Shown: one piece after another, positions 10,844-20,466 of the stretch
Position numbering within the stretch: the stretch's first letter is position 1
Layout of the letters: each line of letters starts with the position of its first letter
Source: JAXMBX01 sp046349635
Lineage (GTDB): Bacteria; Planctomycetota; Planctomycetia; Planctomycetales; Planctomycetaceae
Assembly (NCBI GenBank): GCA_046349635.1
Contig: JAXMBX010000009.1
Location: forward strand, 51,195 to 115,194
DNA: 64,000 nt
Direction: 5' to 3'
Translations under genes and position numbers: made by a program
The notes under the pieces: model-generated
Told to the model about the DNA's origin: nothing
The model's input: only the letters and a program-made list of their open reading frames with translations
Database searches by the model: none

Positions 10844-12146
10844 CGAATTCCGATCCTTCGTCGTCAAAACTCTCGTCATCGGAATCGGTCAATTCGCTGA
10901 CCCCATCGGAGGTGATCAGAAGGAGCCGCTTGCTGAGGGGATGATCGAGCTGCTGAAAGTCATCGGTGATCCGCTGCTTCATCCACTCCAGCGTGTCGGT
11001 CGAGTTCAGACTGACCGCGACGAAGAAATCGCGGCTGGGGAGGCCCACGGCATACTCGGCCCCCAATTCATCCCGCAGCTTCTGCTGGAATTTTTCACTG
11101 AGGAGCCGAGAGGCGTTGTAGGCATCCGCGCGGACGGGCAGCAGGAGGCGAGCCGCGTCGGAATTCTCCGACACGGCGAACTCCATCGGCGAGGCATCGA
11201 AGTAGCGTTCCAGATTGGTCAGTGCCTGGGCGTGCAGATGTTCGAGCGAAACCCCCCAGGTCCGGAAGAGATCCCGATGGATGTAGCGGTAGGAATGCGG
11301 CTCGTCGAGGACATAGGTCACGGAGAGGCCGGCGACCCATTCATTGGCGATCAACTGCCCCTGAAACTGGGTCGATCCCCCTTCCACGCAGAGCATGGGC
11401 ATGATGCGGTTCTGGATCGCCTCCCAGGTCAGTTCGTGGGGCTGATAGGGATTGGCCGGAGTCTTGAGGACCGGCCAGAGGCGCGACCAGATGATCGCCT
11501 CGAGCTGCTCGGGCGCTTCTTCAAACTCCGCCCAGGCTTGCTTCATATCGATGACGACGCCATCCACGAGGAGCGCCCACGGTGGAGAGAGGGAGACTTT
11601 TTTCCGGGGGAACTTTCGCTGGACCATCACGGCGGCGTGCTGCAGTAACTCGACCGAATCCCGGGGGCGTGGGGGAGAGAACTTGAGGGTGGCGAGCGCC
11701 ATCCGGATCAGGTTTTCCTCTTCGTAATCCCGCACGTTCTTCCGCAGGTAGAGCGCGAGGCAGAGCTTGTCCTGCATGTTGGCAAACCACATGACCCACG
11801 GTCGCCAGTTTTTCCGGCGGAACATCCGCGACCACCAATACCGGGGGCGATCCAGATCCGCATCACCGGACAGTCCCCACTTCCAACTGTCTCCGTGCGG
11901 AGAGGGAATATCGTGGACCTTGCGGCGGGCGGGAAACATGGCCCGCAGGACCGATCTCTTGTCCGGCAGTTTTCCGAGTTCTTCCAGCGATTGGAAGCGG
12001 AGCGTCAGATAGCCTGACCCCGTCGCCGGTTCGATAATCATCGAGCCGGTATGGATGGTCGTTTTCCAGGTCGGCGGCAGACTGATGCGGAAGCTGCCAC
12101 CGGGACCTTCATGTTCCACCCAATGCACCCAGGCGTCCCCGTTCAT
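10833..12146 (-). CDS. DUF1444-like conserved protein
   Basis: A 437-residue protein with no signal peptide or clear membrane segment. The C-terminal half, with RLLLPVRADAYNASRLL and VGLPSRDFFVAVS, resembles the DUF1444 (YtpQ) family of unknown function; the N-terminal half (SFRISLPPTWKTT, TGSGYLTLRFQSLEEL) is a separate beta-rich region. The tail is acidic (SDDESFDDEGSEFDAE). ATG at 12146 is chosen because GAGGAAGG precedes it; the frame continues upstream without similarity to known proteins. Its end overlaps the zinc-ribbon gene, suggesting a two-gene unit. Family call is moderate. Confidence 0.55.
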   Translation of the reverse strand: MNGDAWVHWVEHEGPGGSFRISLPPTWKTTIHTGSMIIEPATGSGYLTLRFQSLEELGKLPDKRSVLRAMFPARRKVHDIPSPHGDSWKWGLSGDADLDRPRYWWSRMFRRKNWRPWVMWFANMQDKLCLALYLRKNVRDYEEENLIRMALATLKFSPPRPRDSVELLQHAAVMVQRKFPRKKVSLSPPWALLVDGVVIDMKQAWAEFEEAPEQLEAIIWSRLWPVLKTPANPYQPHELTWEAIQNRIMPMLCVEGGSTQFQGQLIANEWVAGLSVTYVLDEPHSYRYIHRDLFRTWGVSLEHLHAQALTNLERYFDASPMEFAVSENSDAARLLLPVRADAYNASRLLSEKFQQKLRDELGAEYAVGLPSRDFFVAVSLNSTDTLEWMKQRITDDFQQLDHPLSKRLLLITSDGVSELTDSDDESFDDEGSEFDAE

Positions 12147-12317
12147 GATCCTTCCTCGAAACTCGCAACACCGCTGACCAACGGGAGAAAACGAAACGTA
12201 CGTGAATGCCTGCCAGAATTCTCGATGACGCCGTTCCTCTTTCGAATATTTTAGAGCAATCCTCAGGGAAGGGTAGCGCAATCGCGTGGGAAAATCGGTT
12301 CTTCTATTGAGCGGTCC

Positions 12318-12740
12318 CTAAGCCTTGGGTCTGGAAGAAAGTTCCAGATAGGCCATCCGCAGATCATGCAGACTTGATTCCAGCGTGCCGGCTTCCTGGG
12401 GGGTGAGATTCCCCTTGGTTTTGGCCTCCAGCAGCCCCAACAGATCGATAAAGTGCCGCGCCAGCGGGAGATTCGCCTCGGGTTCCTTCTTGACGGGATC
12501 GGGAATCATTCCGAGAGCCACGAGCGATTGCGTGTAAAACATGGCAACCAGGGTCAGAAAATCCGGTGCGGGAATCTGTTGCGCGTCCCGTCCGGCCGCG
12601 GGTTTTGTGTCCGCGCTCGCGACAGGAGTCTCCTCAGCGGGAATCTGGTCCTGTCCTTCCTTCTCGCGTTGAACCTTGGTCTTCCAATCCTCATCGACAA
12701 TGATCTGCGGCTTTTCCTGAGAAGAATCACCAGTGGTCAT
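12318..12740 (-). CDS. DUF1844 protein
   Basis: A 140-residue cytoplasmic protein. A variable, charged N-terminus (DEDWKTKVQREKEG) leads into the DUF1844 core at about residues 58-135, with FLTLVAMFYTQSLVALGM, the segment ARHFIDLLGLLEAKTKGNL and a final helix ESSLHDLRMAYLEL. DUF1844 is widespread in planctomycetes and other bacteria and has no established function. It lies between the GT-C membrane protein (97 bases upstream in its own sense) and the DUF1444-like gene, all on the minus strand. Confidence 0.8.
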   Translation of the reverse strand: MTTGDSSQEKPQIIVDEDWKTKVQREKEGQDQIPAEETPVASADTKPAAGRDAQQIPAPDFLTLVAMFYTQSLVALGMIPDPVKKEPEANLPLARHFIDLLGLLEAKTKGNLTPQEAGTLESSLHDLRMAYLELSSRPKA

Positions 12741-12837
12741 GACTCATCGCTCCCGGAACTCTTAAGACTTATTTTTGCCAGAATGAAAAAGGGGGACATT
12801 CTCGGCCATGCAGGGGAAGATTGCGCCTTAAAGAGGA

Positions 12838-14691
12838 TCACTTCGCTCGGCGCTTCATGATCATCACCGTAAAGCCCTGAGGATCCTGGATTCTGGTCTC
12901 TCCCTGATAGTTCTGCTCCATCCAGGCGAGAGTCTTGTCCAGGTATCCCCGTCCCAGCTTCATGCCATATTCTCCCAAGTTCTTGGGAAAAATCACAATC
13001 CAATCGGGGGGGGATTTTTGCAACGCCGCATCGATCTTCTCTTCCCCGAACAGTAACACTTCCGGAGGCATGTAGTTCGTATACGGGACGCTCGTCCGGC
13101 GACGGGAGAGGTAATTGAGCATGACCCCTTCGGGGAAGACCATGACCGTTTCGTTTGCGGAGACGTGCTTGGAGAGGTGTTCGGCCACCCCGGCTGCGAC
13201 CTGGGCTTCCTGAGCCGTCGGAAGGATTTGTTCCGCGGCGGTTCCCATATTTGTCGTCGGTTGCATATAGATTCGCTGCTGCCAGTGTAATGCCGATCCA
13301 GCGACCACGATCAGCAACGTCGCTGTCCCCCCAATGAGGGACAAGGACTGGATCGAAAATCTCCCCCAGCGCTCTGGAATCCATGCGAGATACGCCGCGG
13401 CGACCACGATCGTCGCGGGCAGGGTCAATACAAACCCGTACTGCGATACGCGTGTCGCCAGCAACGTCTTCCCTAGCAACAACCCCGCAAACGTCACCAG
13501 GACAATTCGTTCCAGGAGCAGGCGTCTCTTCTGCGCTTCTTTTTCTTTGGCACAATCACGGACCAGAATTCCGCAAAGGACCAGTAACACCAGTGGCAGC
13601 GGTAGAAAAAACCAAGTCAGCAAGAAATCGATCTGGGGGGCAAAAGCAACCATGATCAGGGTTATGGCCAGCATCAAACCTACAGGCAGAAAGTTCTTCG
13701 GAATGGTGCTGGGCAATCGTTGTACCCTCCATCCCAGAAGGAGACAAATCAGCAACACGCCACCATACCCCGCTGCGCAGAGCAGGACGCGTGTGCCATT
13801 CCACAGCGGCTGATCGAGTCCCATGCCGGTTTTATAAAACGGCAGGTTGCGGATCTGCGGGTTGAAGGCGACCTGCCAGGATCCCAGCGTGGAGGCGAAC
13901 GCCTCTCCCGGCGGCAAATCGCGACTGATCCAGAGAAACGCGATCAGGATCGGAACGACCGCGGCCAGGCAAAACACCCCGGCTGATTTCCACGCCCTGG
14001 TGCGTTTCGCAGGGTCAGTCTTAATGATCGTTCCAAACCACCAGACGACCGCGGCCCCGGTCGCCGCGAGTGAGAGTTCCGCCTTCGTCAGCCAGACGCA
14101 TCCCAGCGCCAGCCCTGAGACCACGGGAGAGAGCCACCATTTTCCCCGTACGCAGAACAGGCCCGCGAGCATTGCGAACGAGAAGAACAGGCCGTGCGTC
14201 ATCTCGTGGTTGTAGGGGGTCAGGTAGTTGTAGTTCGCGACCGTGAGATAATTCCCGAACGCAAACAACCACAGAAACAGCGTGCCGCAGAGAAAGGCAG
14301 CGATCTGATTTGCGGTCCGCGCGATCAGCAGATGGACGAGTCCCAGGATCGCGATCATCACGGCGGCGTTCACCGCGACGAGGTGCCAGAGGTTGACGCC
14401 GCTGAGTTCAAAGACGGTGGCGTTGATCCAGACGGATAATGGCCCGTTGTAATAGGCCAGATCCTTGTAGAGGTGCTTCCCCTCGGAAACCTGCCAGGCG
14501 AGATAGAGTTGCTGACCGAAATCGACGAGGGGATCGCACCAGCGCCCCCAGGTCAGTCCGAACCAGAACCAGAGGAACAACAGATAGGACGCAGCATAGA
14601 TCCAGGGTTCGACCTGCTTGAGGGTCAGTTGCCCCGGCTGTGGGCCCCGCCTGTCTGGTGGTGCGGGTTTGGGAGAGGGAGTCTGCGTCAT
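12838..14691 (-). CDS. GT-C-type polytopic membrane glycosyltransferase-like protein
   Basis: A 617-residue protein with about ten or more hydrophobic segments starting near residue 30. The first luminal loop contains the acidic pair and aromatic block DPLVDFGQQLYLAWQ...YYNGPLSVW, the layout of PMT/ArnT-like GT-C enzymes in which the first-loop Asp is catalytic. A soluble C-terminal domain of roughly 150 residues ends in TVMIMKRRAK. GT-C enzymes move sugars from polyprenyl phosphates to lipids or proteins on the outer face of the membrane. The acceptor cannot be inferred. The gene is 53 bases downstream of the GspE-like gene on the same strand. Confidence 0.65.
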   Translation of the reverse strand: MTQTPSPKPAPPDRRGPQPGQLTLKQVEPWIYAASYLLFLWFWFGLTWGRWCDPLVDFGQQLYLAWQVSEGKHLYKDLAYYNGPLSVWINATVFELSGVNLWHLVAVNAAVMIAILGLVHLLIARTANQIAAFLCGTLFLWLFAFGNYLTVANYNYLTPYNHEMTHGLFFSFAMLAGLFCVRGKWWLSPVVSGLALGCVWLTKAELSLAATGAAVVWWFGTIIKTDPAKRTRAWKSAGVFCLAAVVPILIAFLWISRDLPPGEAFASTLGSWQVAFNPQIRNLPFYKTGMGLDQPLWNGTRVLLCAAGYGGVLLICLLLGWRVQRLPSTIPKNFLPVGLMLAITLIMVAFAPQIDFLLTWFFLPLPLVLLVLCGILVRDCAKEKEAQKRRLLLERIVLVTFAGLLLGKTLLATRVSQYGFVLTLPATIVVAAAYLAWIPERWGRFSIQSLSLIGGTATLLIVVAGSALHWQQRIYMQPTTNMGTAAEQILPTAQEAQVAAGVAEHLSKHVSANETVMVFPEGVMLNYLSRRRTSVPYTNYMPPEVLLFGEEKIDAALQKSPPDWIVIFPKNLGEYGMKLGRGYLDKTLAWMEQNYQGETRIQDPQGFTVMIMKRRAK

Positions 14692-14744
14692 GATCCTGCC
14701 GACACCGCTGCGGGAGAAAATTTGTGGTCAGACGCGACGAGAAA

Positions 14745-16046
14745 TCAGCCTGATTTGAAGACCCGCTGCAGTTCTTCCAGCGAGGTCTGACCGGCAGCGA
14801 TGAGACGGAGACCGTCCTTCTGGAAGGTTGTCCCGCCATCCTTTTTCATCTGCTCACGAATAGCGGCCGGCTCTGGGTTCGTTTTCAATACTTCCCGGAG
14901 ACCATCGGTCATTTCCAGGATCTCGTAGATCCCGGTCCGGCCAAAATACCCCGTCCCGTTGCATTTGCGGCAGGGTTCTTCTTCCTCGTCCAGCTTCGGT
15001 GCGCGGAACAGGACGGAGGTGGTCGGGGGGAGTCCGACCCGCATCAGGAACTGGGCATTGGGCTTGAAGGCCTGTCGGCATTTGGGACAGAGGAGGCGGA
15101 GCAGTTTCTGAGACATCAGTCCGTTGACGGTTTCTCCGACCACCTGCGGATCTTCAATCCACTTCAAAAACTGCAGTAAGCCGCTGATGACGTCGCGAGC
15201 CGCGAACTCGGTGAGGATGGCGGCGTTTTCCGCATACTTGGTGAGGAGCTTGGCGTTGTCGGCGTCATTGATCGGATCGATCAGGAGCACGTCGCCGTCG
15301 ACTCGCAGGACGCGCTGAATGGAGGTTTCGAGAGTGTCGCCGGGCTTCACTTCAAACGGGGTGATGTTGTCGAGCTTGCGCCCGCCGGTGTCTCCGAGCG
15401 TGAAGATCTGATGCAGGTAGGGATCGAGGCCGCGCAAGACGGCGTAGAGAGTCGTGGTGACGCCCGTTCCGGTCGCCCCGACGACGAAGAACAGCCCCTT
15501 CTTGGAGGCGATCTTCCGGATCTTGGTCCGCAACTCGTCATCGATTCCCAGGTCGGTGAGGTTGTCCCGTTTGACGGAGAGATCATTGACGCGGATTGTG
15601 AGCCGTTCGCCCCCTTCGACGCCGACACTGCTGAGGCGGAGTTCGTAGGGTTTGCCGGTGTATTCCGCCTTGATGCCGCCGTTCTGGGAGGACTTTCGAT
15701 CCCGGATATCCATGCCGGCAAGGAGTTTCAGCATCTGGGTAATGGCGAGGGCATCCTGCTTTTGGAGCCGCTCACCGGCGACGGGAACGCCGTCAATCAC
15801 CCAGGTCGCCACGGAGCGCTCTCCGCGGGGGTCGATCCGGATCATTTCCGCACGGCGAACGAGTGCCCCGGAGACGAATTCCTTGGAGCGGTCGAGTCCG
15901 ACTTCAACGAGACGGGCATTGGCGCGGAGGTCGGGCTGTTCGCCGTTCAGCGCGCCCTGGAAAGCAATGAGATCCGGTTCGTCCAGATTGTCTTGCTCTT
16001 CATCGTCGTCCTGTTTCTTTTTTCCTTTACCGAAAAAAAAGATCAC
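14745..16046 (-). CDS. GspE/PilB-type secretion ATPase homologue with degenerate nucleotide site
   Basis: A 433-residue protein aligned by motif with type II secretion/type IV pilus assembly ATPases. The four-cysteine zinc element is intact (C320-C323, C359-C362 in LLCPKC and PCRKCNGTG), followed by YFGRTGIYEIL as in GspE. The Walker A motif at residues 190-197 reads GATGTGVT, with Val196 in place of the essential Lys. The Walker B region reads DVLLIDPIND instead of a typical DVILVGEIRD, and the following His box is lost. The protein is therefore probably unable to hydrolyse ATP in the usual way and may be a structural or regulatory paralogue. The codon at the Lys position is GTC, not a near-miss of AAG. 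No other pilus or secretion genes are adjacent. Confidence 0.75.
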   Translation of the reverse strand: MIFFFGKGKKKQDDDEEQDNLDEPDLIAFQGALNGEQPDLRANARLVEVGLDRSKEFVSGALVRRAEMIRIDPRGERSVATWVIDGVPVAGERLQKQDALAITQMLKLLAGMDIRDRKSSQNGGIKAEYTGKPYELRLSSVGVEGGERLTIRVNDLSVKRDNLTDLGIDDELRTKIRKIASKKGLFFVVGATGTGVTTTLYAVLRGLDPYLHQIFTLGDTGGRKLDNITPFEVKPGDTLETSIQRVLRVDGDVLLIDPINDADNAKLLTKYAENAAILTEFAARDVISGLLQFLKWIEDPQVVGETVNGLMSQKLLRLLCPKCRQAFKPNAQFLMRVGLPPTTSVLFRAPKLDEEEEPCRKCNGTGYFGRTGIYEILEMTDGLREVLKTNPEPAAIREQMKKDGGTTFQKDGLRLIAAGQTSLEELQRVFKSG

Positions 16047-16317
16047 TCGAAACTCCTGGAAGCAAAACAGGGAGGCGCAGCAGGGAAGGTGTTGAGAGTC
16101 GGCAAGCAGGACTCGGAATAACGGAAAGTCTGAATAGTGACTGTGCCGTCACTCGCAACCGAAACCGTCAGCCAAAGGTCCGAATCTCCGGATGGACATG
16201 GCCCTGTCATGACCAGAGATGAGAGGAAGGATGGCGTGCAGGAATGTCATTCCTGTCACACCAAATTACCGATCTGTTGCACCGGTCACAAGCGGGAACG
16301 CGGGAAGCGGGCTTGGT

Positions 16318-17211
16318 TTAGCTCACTATTAAACCGTAGTTTTTCAAGGTTTTGGTGAGGGCTTCGGTTTCCGTGGGAGTCAGCGGGGTCATCGGCAGGC
16401 GCAACTCACCGGAATCCCGCCCCAGAATCTTCATGGCGGACTTGATGGGAATCGGATTTGTCGCCAATCCGAGCATGTCCCGGCAAAGTGGGAAGAGTTT
16501 CATGTGCCAGCGCTGGGCTTCGGCCAGGTTACCGGCCTGGAAGGCGGTGATCATGGCCTTCACATCCCGGGGAACGATATTCCCGGCGACAGAAACGACA
16601 CCCGAGCCTCCCAAGGCCATCAAGGGGAGGGTCAGACTGTCGTCTCCGGACAGCAGCGTCAGGTCGGTGAGGGCCAGGACCTGGGAGGCCTGGTCCATGG
16701 AACCGGTCGATTCCTTGATCGCGATGACGGTTTTCAATTCCGCGATCCGGGCGATGGTTTCCGGCTCGATGTTCTTCGCGGTTCGTCCCGGGATGTTGTA
16801 CAGCACGATCGGCAGATCCACCGCTTCGGCGACGGCTTTGTAGTGCTGGAAGAAACCTTCCTGCGTGGGCTTGTTGTAGTACGGGGCGACCATGAGGGCG
16901 GAGTCGGCCCCGACCTTCTTCGCGAAGGCGGTCAGGCGGATCGCTTCGGCGGTGCTGTTCGATCCGGTGCCGGCCATTACCTTGATCCGCTTGTTGGCCT
17001 GTTCGCAGACGATCTGAATCACGCGTTCGTGATCATCGTGCATGAGTGTCGGGCTTTCGCCGGTGGTGCCGACGGGGCTGACACAGTCGGTCCCCATTTC
17101 AACGTGCCAGTCGACGAGTTTGCGGAGGGCGGGTTCATCCACCTTGCCGTCCTTGAACGGCGTGACCAATGCGACCGTCAAACCGGCGAACTGTTCTCCC
17201 TTGCGAGCCAT
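16318..17211 (-). CDS. dapA: 4-hydroxy-tetrahydrodipicolinate synthase
   Basis: A 297-residue class I aldolase that condenses pyruvate with aspartate semialdehyde in lysine/diaminopimelate synthesis. The Schiff-base Lys166 (VIAIKESTG), Tyr138 and Arg143 (LYNIPGRTAKN) and the GTTGES block at 48-53 all match DapA. Length is normal. It lies 88 bases downstream of the frameshifted hydroxyisobutyrate dehydrogenase on the same strand; no other lysine genes are adjacent. Related N-acetylneuraminate lyases are possible but lack this set of motifs. Confidence 0.9.
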   Translation of the reverse strand: MARKGEQFAGLTVALVTPFKDGKVDEPALRKLVDWHVEMGTDCVSPVGTTGESPTLMHDDHERVIQIVCEQANKRIKVMAGTGSNSTAEAIRLTAFAKKVGADSALMVAPYYNKPTQEGFFQHYKAVAEAVDLPIVLYNIPGRTAKNIEPETIARIAELKTVIAIKESTGSMDQASQVLALTDLTLLSGDDSLTLPLMALGGSGVVSVAGNIVPRDVKAMITAFQAGNLAEAQRWHMKLFPLCRDMLGLATNPIPIKSAMKILGRDSGELRLPMTPLTPTETEALTKTLKNYGLIVS

Positions 17212-17299
17212 GTCTGCGAATCCTTTGTGCTTTAAGAAACCAATCGCCGGAATTTTTTTCGCCGGCGAACTGTGTGATTTATTCCCGCGACTTATGAAT

Positions 17300-18217
17300 C
17301 TACCGTTTCAGCCAGTCGAATCCGGAGATATGGGCTAGCGGCAGTTCGAGGGCATGCGTTCCCTTGCGGCCGTGCCCTTGCGCCTGCACCGCCAGATACA
17401 ACTGGTGAGCCAGTGCGAGACCGGGGAGGCAGAGCCCCATCCGTTTGGACTCGGCCAACGCGATCCCCATGTCTTTGATGAAGTGTTCGACGAAGAAGCC
17501 CGGGTCGAAATTGTTCTGCATGATCCGGGGCCGAGGTTATTCAGGGACCAGCTTCCGGCGGCCCCGCTGCCGACGGATTGCAACACGGTCGGCAGATCGA
17601 GACCCGCCTTGTAACCGTAGAGCAAGGCTTCGACAGACGCCGATCATATTGGTCGCGATCAGGACCTGGTTCACCGCCTTGGTGTGCTGGCCTGCTCCCG
17701 GCCCACCCTGATGGACGATGGTTTTCCCCATCGCCTGCCAGCAGGGCTGCAATGCTTCGAAGATCGCCTTGTCACCGCCAACCATGATCGAGAGGGCGGC
17801 GTTTTTGGCTCCGACGTCACCGCCGGAAACGGGGGCATCGAGACTGTGAACGCTCTTTTTCGCGGCTGCGGCGGCGATCTCCACGGCGAGCGAGGGTTCG
17901 CTGGTGGTCATGTCGACGAGGACGGTTCCCGGCTTGCTTCCGGCGAGGGCGCCGTCGGCTCCGAGAAAGACTTCCCGGACGTCAGTCGGAAACCCGACGA
18001 TGGCGAAGACCACATCGGAATTTTCCGCGACCGCTTTCGGGGTGGCCCCCCACTGTGCGCCTTCGGCCAGCAGCGATTCGGCCTTGGACCTGGTGCGGTT
18101 GTAAACCGTGGCGGGGAACCCGGCGCGCATCAGATGGCCGACCATACTGGTCCCCATGACGCCGGTACCGATCCAGCCCACGCGGGTTTTACCGGGGGTA
18201 ATTGTGGGGGGGGACAT
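17300..18217 (-). pseudogene. 3-hydroxyisobutyrate dehydrogenase-family (beta-hydroxyacid dehydrogenase) gene with two frameshifts
   Basis: The N-terminus has the NAD(P) motif GWIGTGVMGTSMVGHL, the substrate motif DAPVSGGDVGAKNA and the active-site block KAVNQVLIATNM. After GVC the frame breaks: one extra base at about 17632 shifts the next 100 bases out of frame, into a stop at 17537, and one missing base in the C run near 17530 restores the original frame, which then continues FDPGFFVEHFIKDMGIALAES to 17300. With both corrected the protein would be about 305 residues, normal for the family. The two compensating single-base indels look like sequence error or very recent inactivation. It is divergent from the sialidase-like gene. 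Confidence 0.8.
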
Positions 18218-18422
18218 CTGTGACTTTCTCCTGATTGCGGTGAGAGACGAGTGGGTTGCCCAGTATATCCGAGCGATTCTCCGAATTCATCCGATTGTCA
18301 TCTTCGCCGGTTGAAAACCCCGCGGAATCGGATCAGACTGAGATTCTCCGAGTTTTCCACGACGAATTTTCCACGACGAAACAGCTCCGCAGCCGGCCAA
18401 AATCCTCCGGAAGGAACACCGC

Positions 18423-19598
18423 ATGAATTTCACCCCGATCAAAACCTCGCTGTGTCAAATCTTGACAGTGTTGACGCTGATTCTGGTCATGGGTTCAGCC
18501 GGGCTTCGGGCTGAGGAAATCACCGTCGAGAAGAACGTCAAGCACGTGGTCGTGTACCACGAAGATGGTCGTTTCGGGGGTTGGCCCGCGAACCACGGGA
18601 TCTGGACCTGGGGGAATGAAATTCTGACCGGGTTCAGCCGGGGGCTGTATAAGGATCTCGGCCCGGATCGCCATGCGATCGACCGGGAAAAGCCCGAGGA
18701 ACACTGGCTGGCCCGCAGCCTGGATGGGGGGGAAACCTGGAAGTGGGAGGACCCGTCCAAGCAAGGGGCACTTATCCCCGCCGGTCCCGCGTTGCATGGG
18801 ATCCAGCCCCCGTGGCTGAAGGAAAAGGAATGGGAGGACTGCCCCGGCGGGATCAATTTCACCGATCCGAATTTCGTGATGACGCTCCGGATGACCAACA
18901 TGCACCACGGGCCGTCGCGGTTCTACTACTCTTATGATCGAGGCCACAACTGGAAGGGGCCGTTCCGCGTTCCGAACATGGGGACTGCGGGGATCGCGGC
19001 GAGGACCGACTACATTGTCGAAGGGCCTTCAAGCTGTTTGTTCTTCCTGACGGCAGGGAAGGCCGATGGTGAAGAAGGGCGCCCCCTGTGCGCCCGGACG
19101 ACCGATGGGGGGAAGACCTGGAACCTGCAGGGCTGGATTGCTCCCGAGCAGGCGGGGTATGCGATCATGCCCTCCACGGAGCGGATCGGGAAAGAGGGGC
19201 TGCTGACGATGATCCGTTATCGGGATCCGCGCGGGAGTTGGATCGACGCGTATCGTTCCCCGGACAACGGCAAGACGTGGCGATTCGTGAACCAACCCGT
19301 GACTGACACCGGCGAAGGGAACCCCGCCAGCCTGATCCGCCTGAAAGACGGGCGTCTGTGCCTGAGTTACGGTTTCCGCAAAGATCCCTTTGGCGTACGA
19401 GTTAAGCTGAGTTCCGATGAGGGGAACAGCTGGAGCAAGGCTTACATTCTCCGGGCCGACGGACACAGCCGGGACGTCGGCTACCCGGTCAGTATGCAGC
19501 GTCCGGACGGGAAAGTGGTGGTGATCTATTACTATTGCCAGGAACACAAACTCGAGCGGGACATTATCGCCACGATCTGGGATCCGCCGGCGAAGTAA
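18423..19598 (+). CDS. Secreted sialidase/BNR-repeat family protein
   Basis: A 391-residue protein with an N-terminal hydrophobic signal sequence ending near LRAEE. Five Asp-box motifs are visible (SLDGGETW, SYDRGHNW, TTDGGKTW, SPDNGKTW, SSDEGNSW), spaced as in a six-bladed beta-propeller. The early Arg-containing segment GRFGGWPANHG takes the place of the RIP/FRIP motif of true sialidases. Planctomycetes carry many such propellers, active on sialic acids, rhamnogalacturonan or sulfated glycans, so substrate specificity should not be assumed. It is divergently transcribed from the dehydrogenase, with a 205-base shared upstream region. Confidence 0.78.
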   Translation: MNFTPIKTSLCQILTVLTLILVMGSAGLRAEEITVEKNVKHVVVYHEDGRFGGWPANHGIWTWGNEILTGFSRGLYKDLGPDRHAIDREKPEEHWLARSLDGGETWKWEDPSKQGALIPAGPALHGIQPPWLKEKEWEDCPGGINFTDPNFVMTLRMTNMHHGPSRFYYSYDRGHNWKGPFRVPNMGTAGIAARTDYIVEGPSSCLFFLTAGKADGEEGRPLCARTTDGGKTWNLQGWIAPEQAGYAIMPSTERIGKEGLLTMIRYRDPRGSWIDAYRSPDNGKTWRFVNQPVTDTGEGNPASLIRLKDGRLCLSYGFRKDPFGVRVKLSSDEGNSWSKAYILRADGHSRDVGYPVSMQRPDGKVVVIYYYCQEHKLERDIIATIWDPPAK

Positions 19599-19599
19599 A

Positions 19600-19625
19600 G
19601 ACCCGGTGAAATGACCCGGTGAAAT
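19600..19625 (+). repeat. Tandem 13-base repeat
   Basis: Two exact, adjacent copies of GACCCGGTGAAAT lie immediately after the stop of the sialidase-like gene. Confidence 0.85.
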
Positions 19626-19858
19626 GAAGAAACCATAAAAACTGGTGCATTTGTCGGTTACTTCTTAGCTCTCGGTGGAAAAAGCTATTAGAATCGAGGG
19701 ACACTCTCCACCACCGCGCGCTCCCGTGGCTCGGAGTCATGAATATCCTGTGTGAGCGGGCTGCACACCAGGTTCATGCAACTCACGGCGGCACCCTAGG
19801 TCCACCGTGAAGGTCACACCATGGTTATTCACCGTTGATGAATTTGAAGGAGAAGAAC

Positions 19859-20392
19859 ATGCTGAAGTCCGGAATTTCGAAGTCCTCCCTGCTCGTGGCC
19901 GCGGCGCTGATCGTCAGCACCCTCGCACCTCTCACGTATGCCCAGCGTGACGCCGGGGCGAAGGCCCTCGGTGAATTCGGGACGGGTTTCTGGTCCACCC
20001 AGTCCGTGACCCGTCACCTGAATTACGGGCAGGGGTATGCCCAGGGCCTGCACGAATACGCTTCCACCGTCCAGACCATCAATCCCCAAATCGCTCAGCC
20101 CACCTCTGAAAGTCTCGGTCGCACTTTGACCGCTTCCCAGGAAGACCTGAAGGCGCTGCGTAAGGAACTTGAGAGCGACAAGGCGATGAAGGCCCGCCTG
20201 GATGAAATCGAGAAGCACCTGAAGGCGGCCGTCGAGCACCATAAGGCTGTGCACGCCGAAAGCACGAAGGAAGGTGGCGACGCCCAGGCTCTGCTGGATT
20301 CCTGCAACGACCTGATCAAGGAACTGGAGAAAGCCCAGGCGGAACACAAGGCGCTGCTGCGGAAACTCTCGACCACCAAGCCGACGAAGTAA
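19859..20392 (+). CDS. Small secreted coiled-coil protein
   Basis: A 177-residue protein. ATG at 19859 follows GAAGGAGAAG closely. The signal peptide LLVAAALIVSTLAPLTYA likely ends before QRDAG. The mature part has a short N-terminal region rich in aromatic and polar residues, then a long heptad-like helix from about residue 90 (ASQEDLKALRKELESDKAMKAR...LIKELEKAQAEHKALLRKL). No enzyme motif is present and no family is recognised; it may be a periplasmic structural or oligomerising protein. It has its own strong terminator. Confidence 0.7.
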   Translation: MLKSGISKSSLLVAAALIVSTLAPLTYAQRDAGAKALGEFGTGFWSTQSVTRHLNYGQGYAQGLHEYASTVQTINPQIAQPTSESLGRTLTASQEDLKALRKELESDKAMKARLDEIEKHLKAAVEHHKAVHAESTKEGGDAQALLDSCNDLIKELEKAQAEHKALLRKLSTTKPTK

Positions 20393-20418
20393 TCCGATCG
20401 TCCGAGGTCGAATTCACG

Positions 20419-20459
20419 AACTCCCGGCCGCCACTCAGAGGCGTTCCGGGAGTTTTTTT
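20419..20459 (+). terminator. Rho-independent terminator
   Basis: AACTCCCGG pairs with CCGGGAGTT around an 18-base loop and is followed by seven T. It separates the small secreted protein gene from the oppositely oriented antiporter remnant. Confidence 0.85.
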
Positions 20460-20466
20460 GCGCCCG

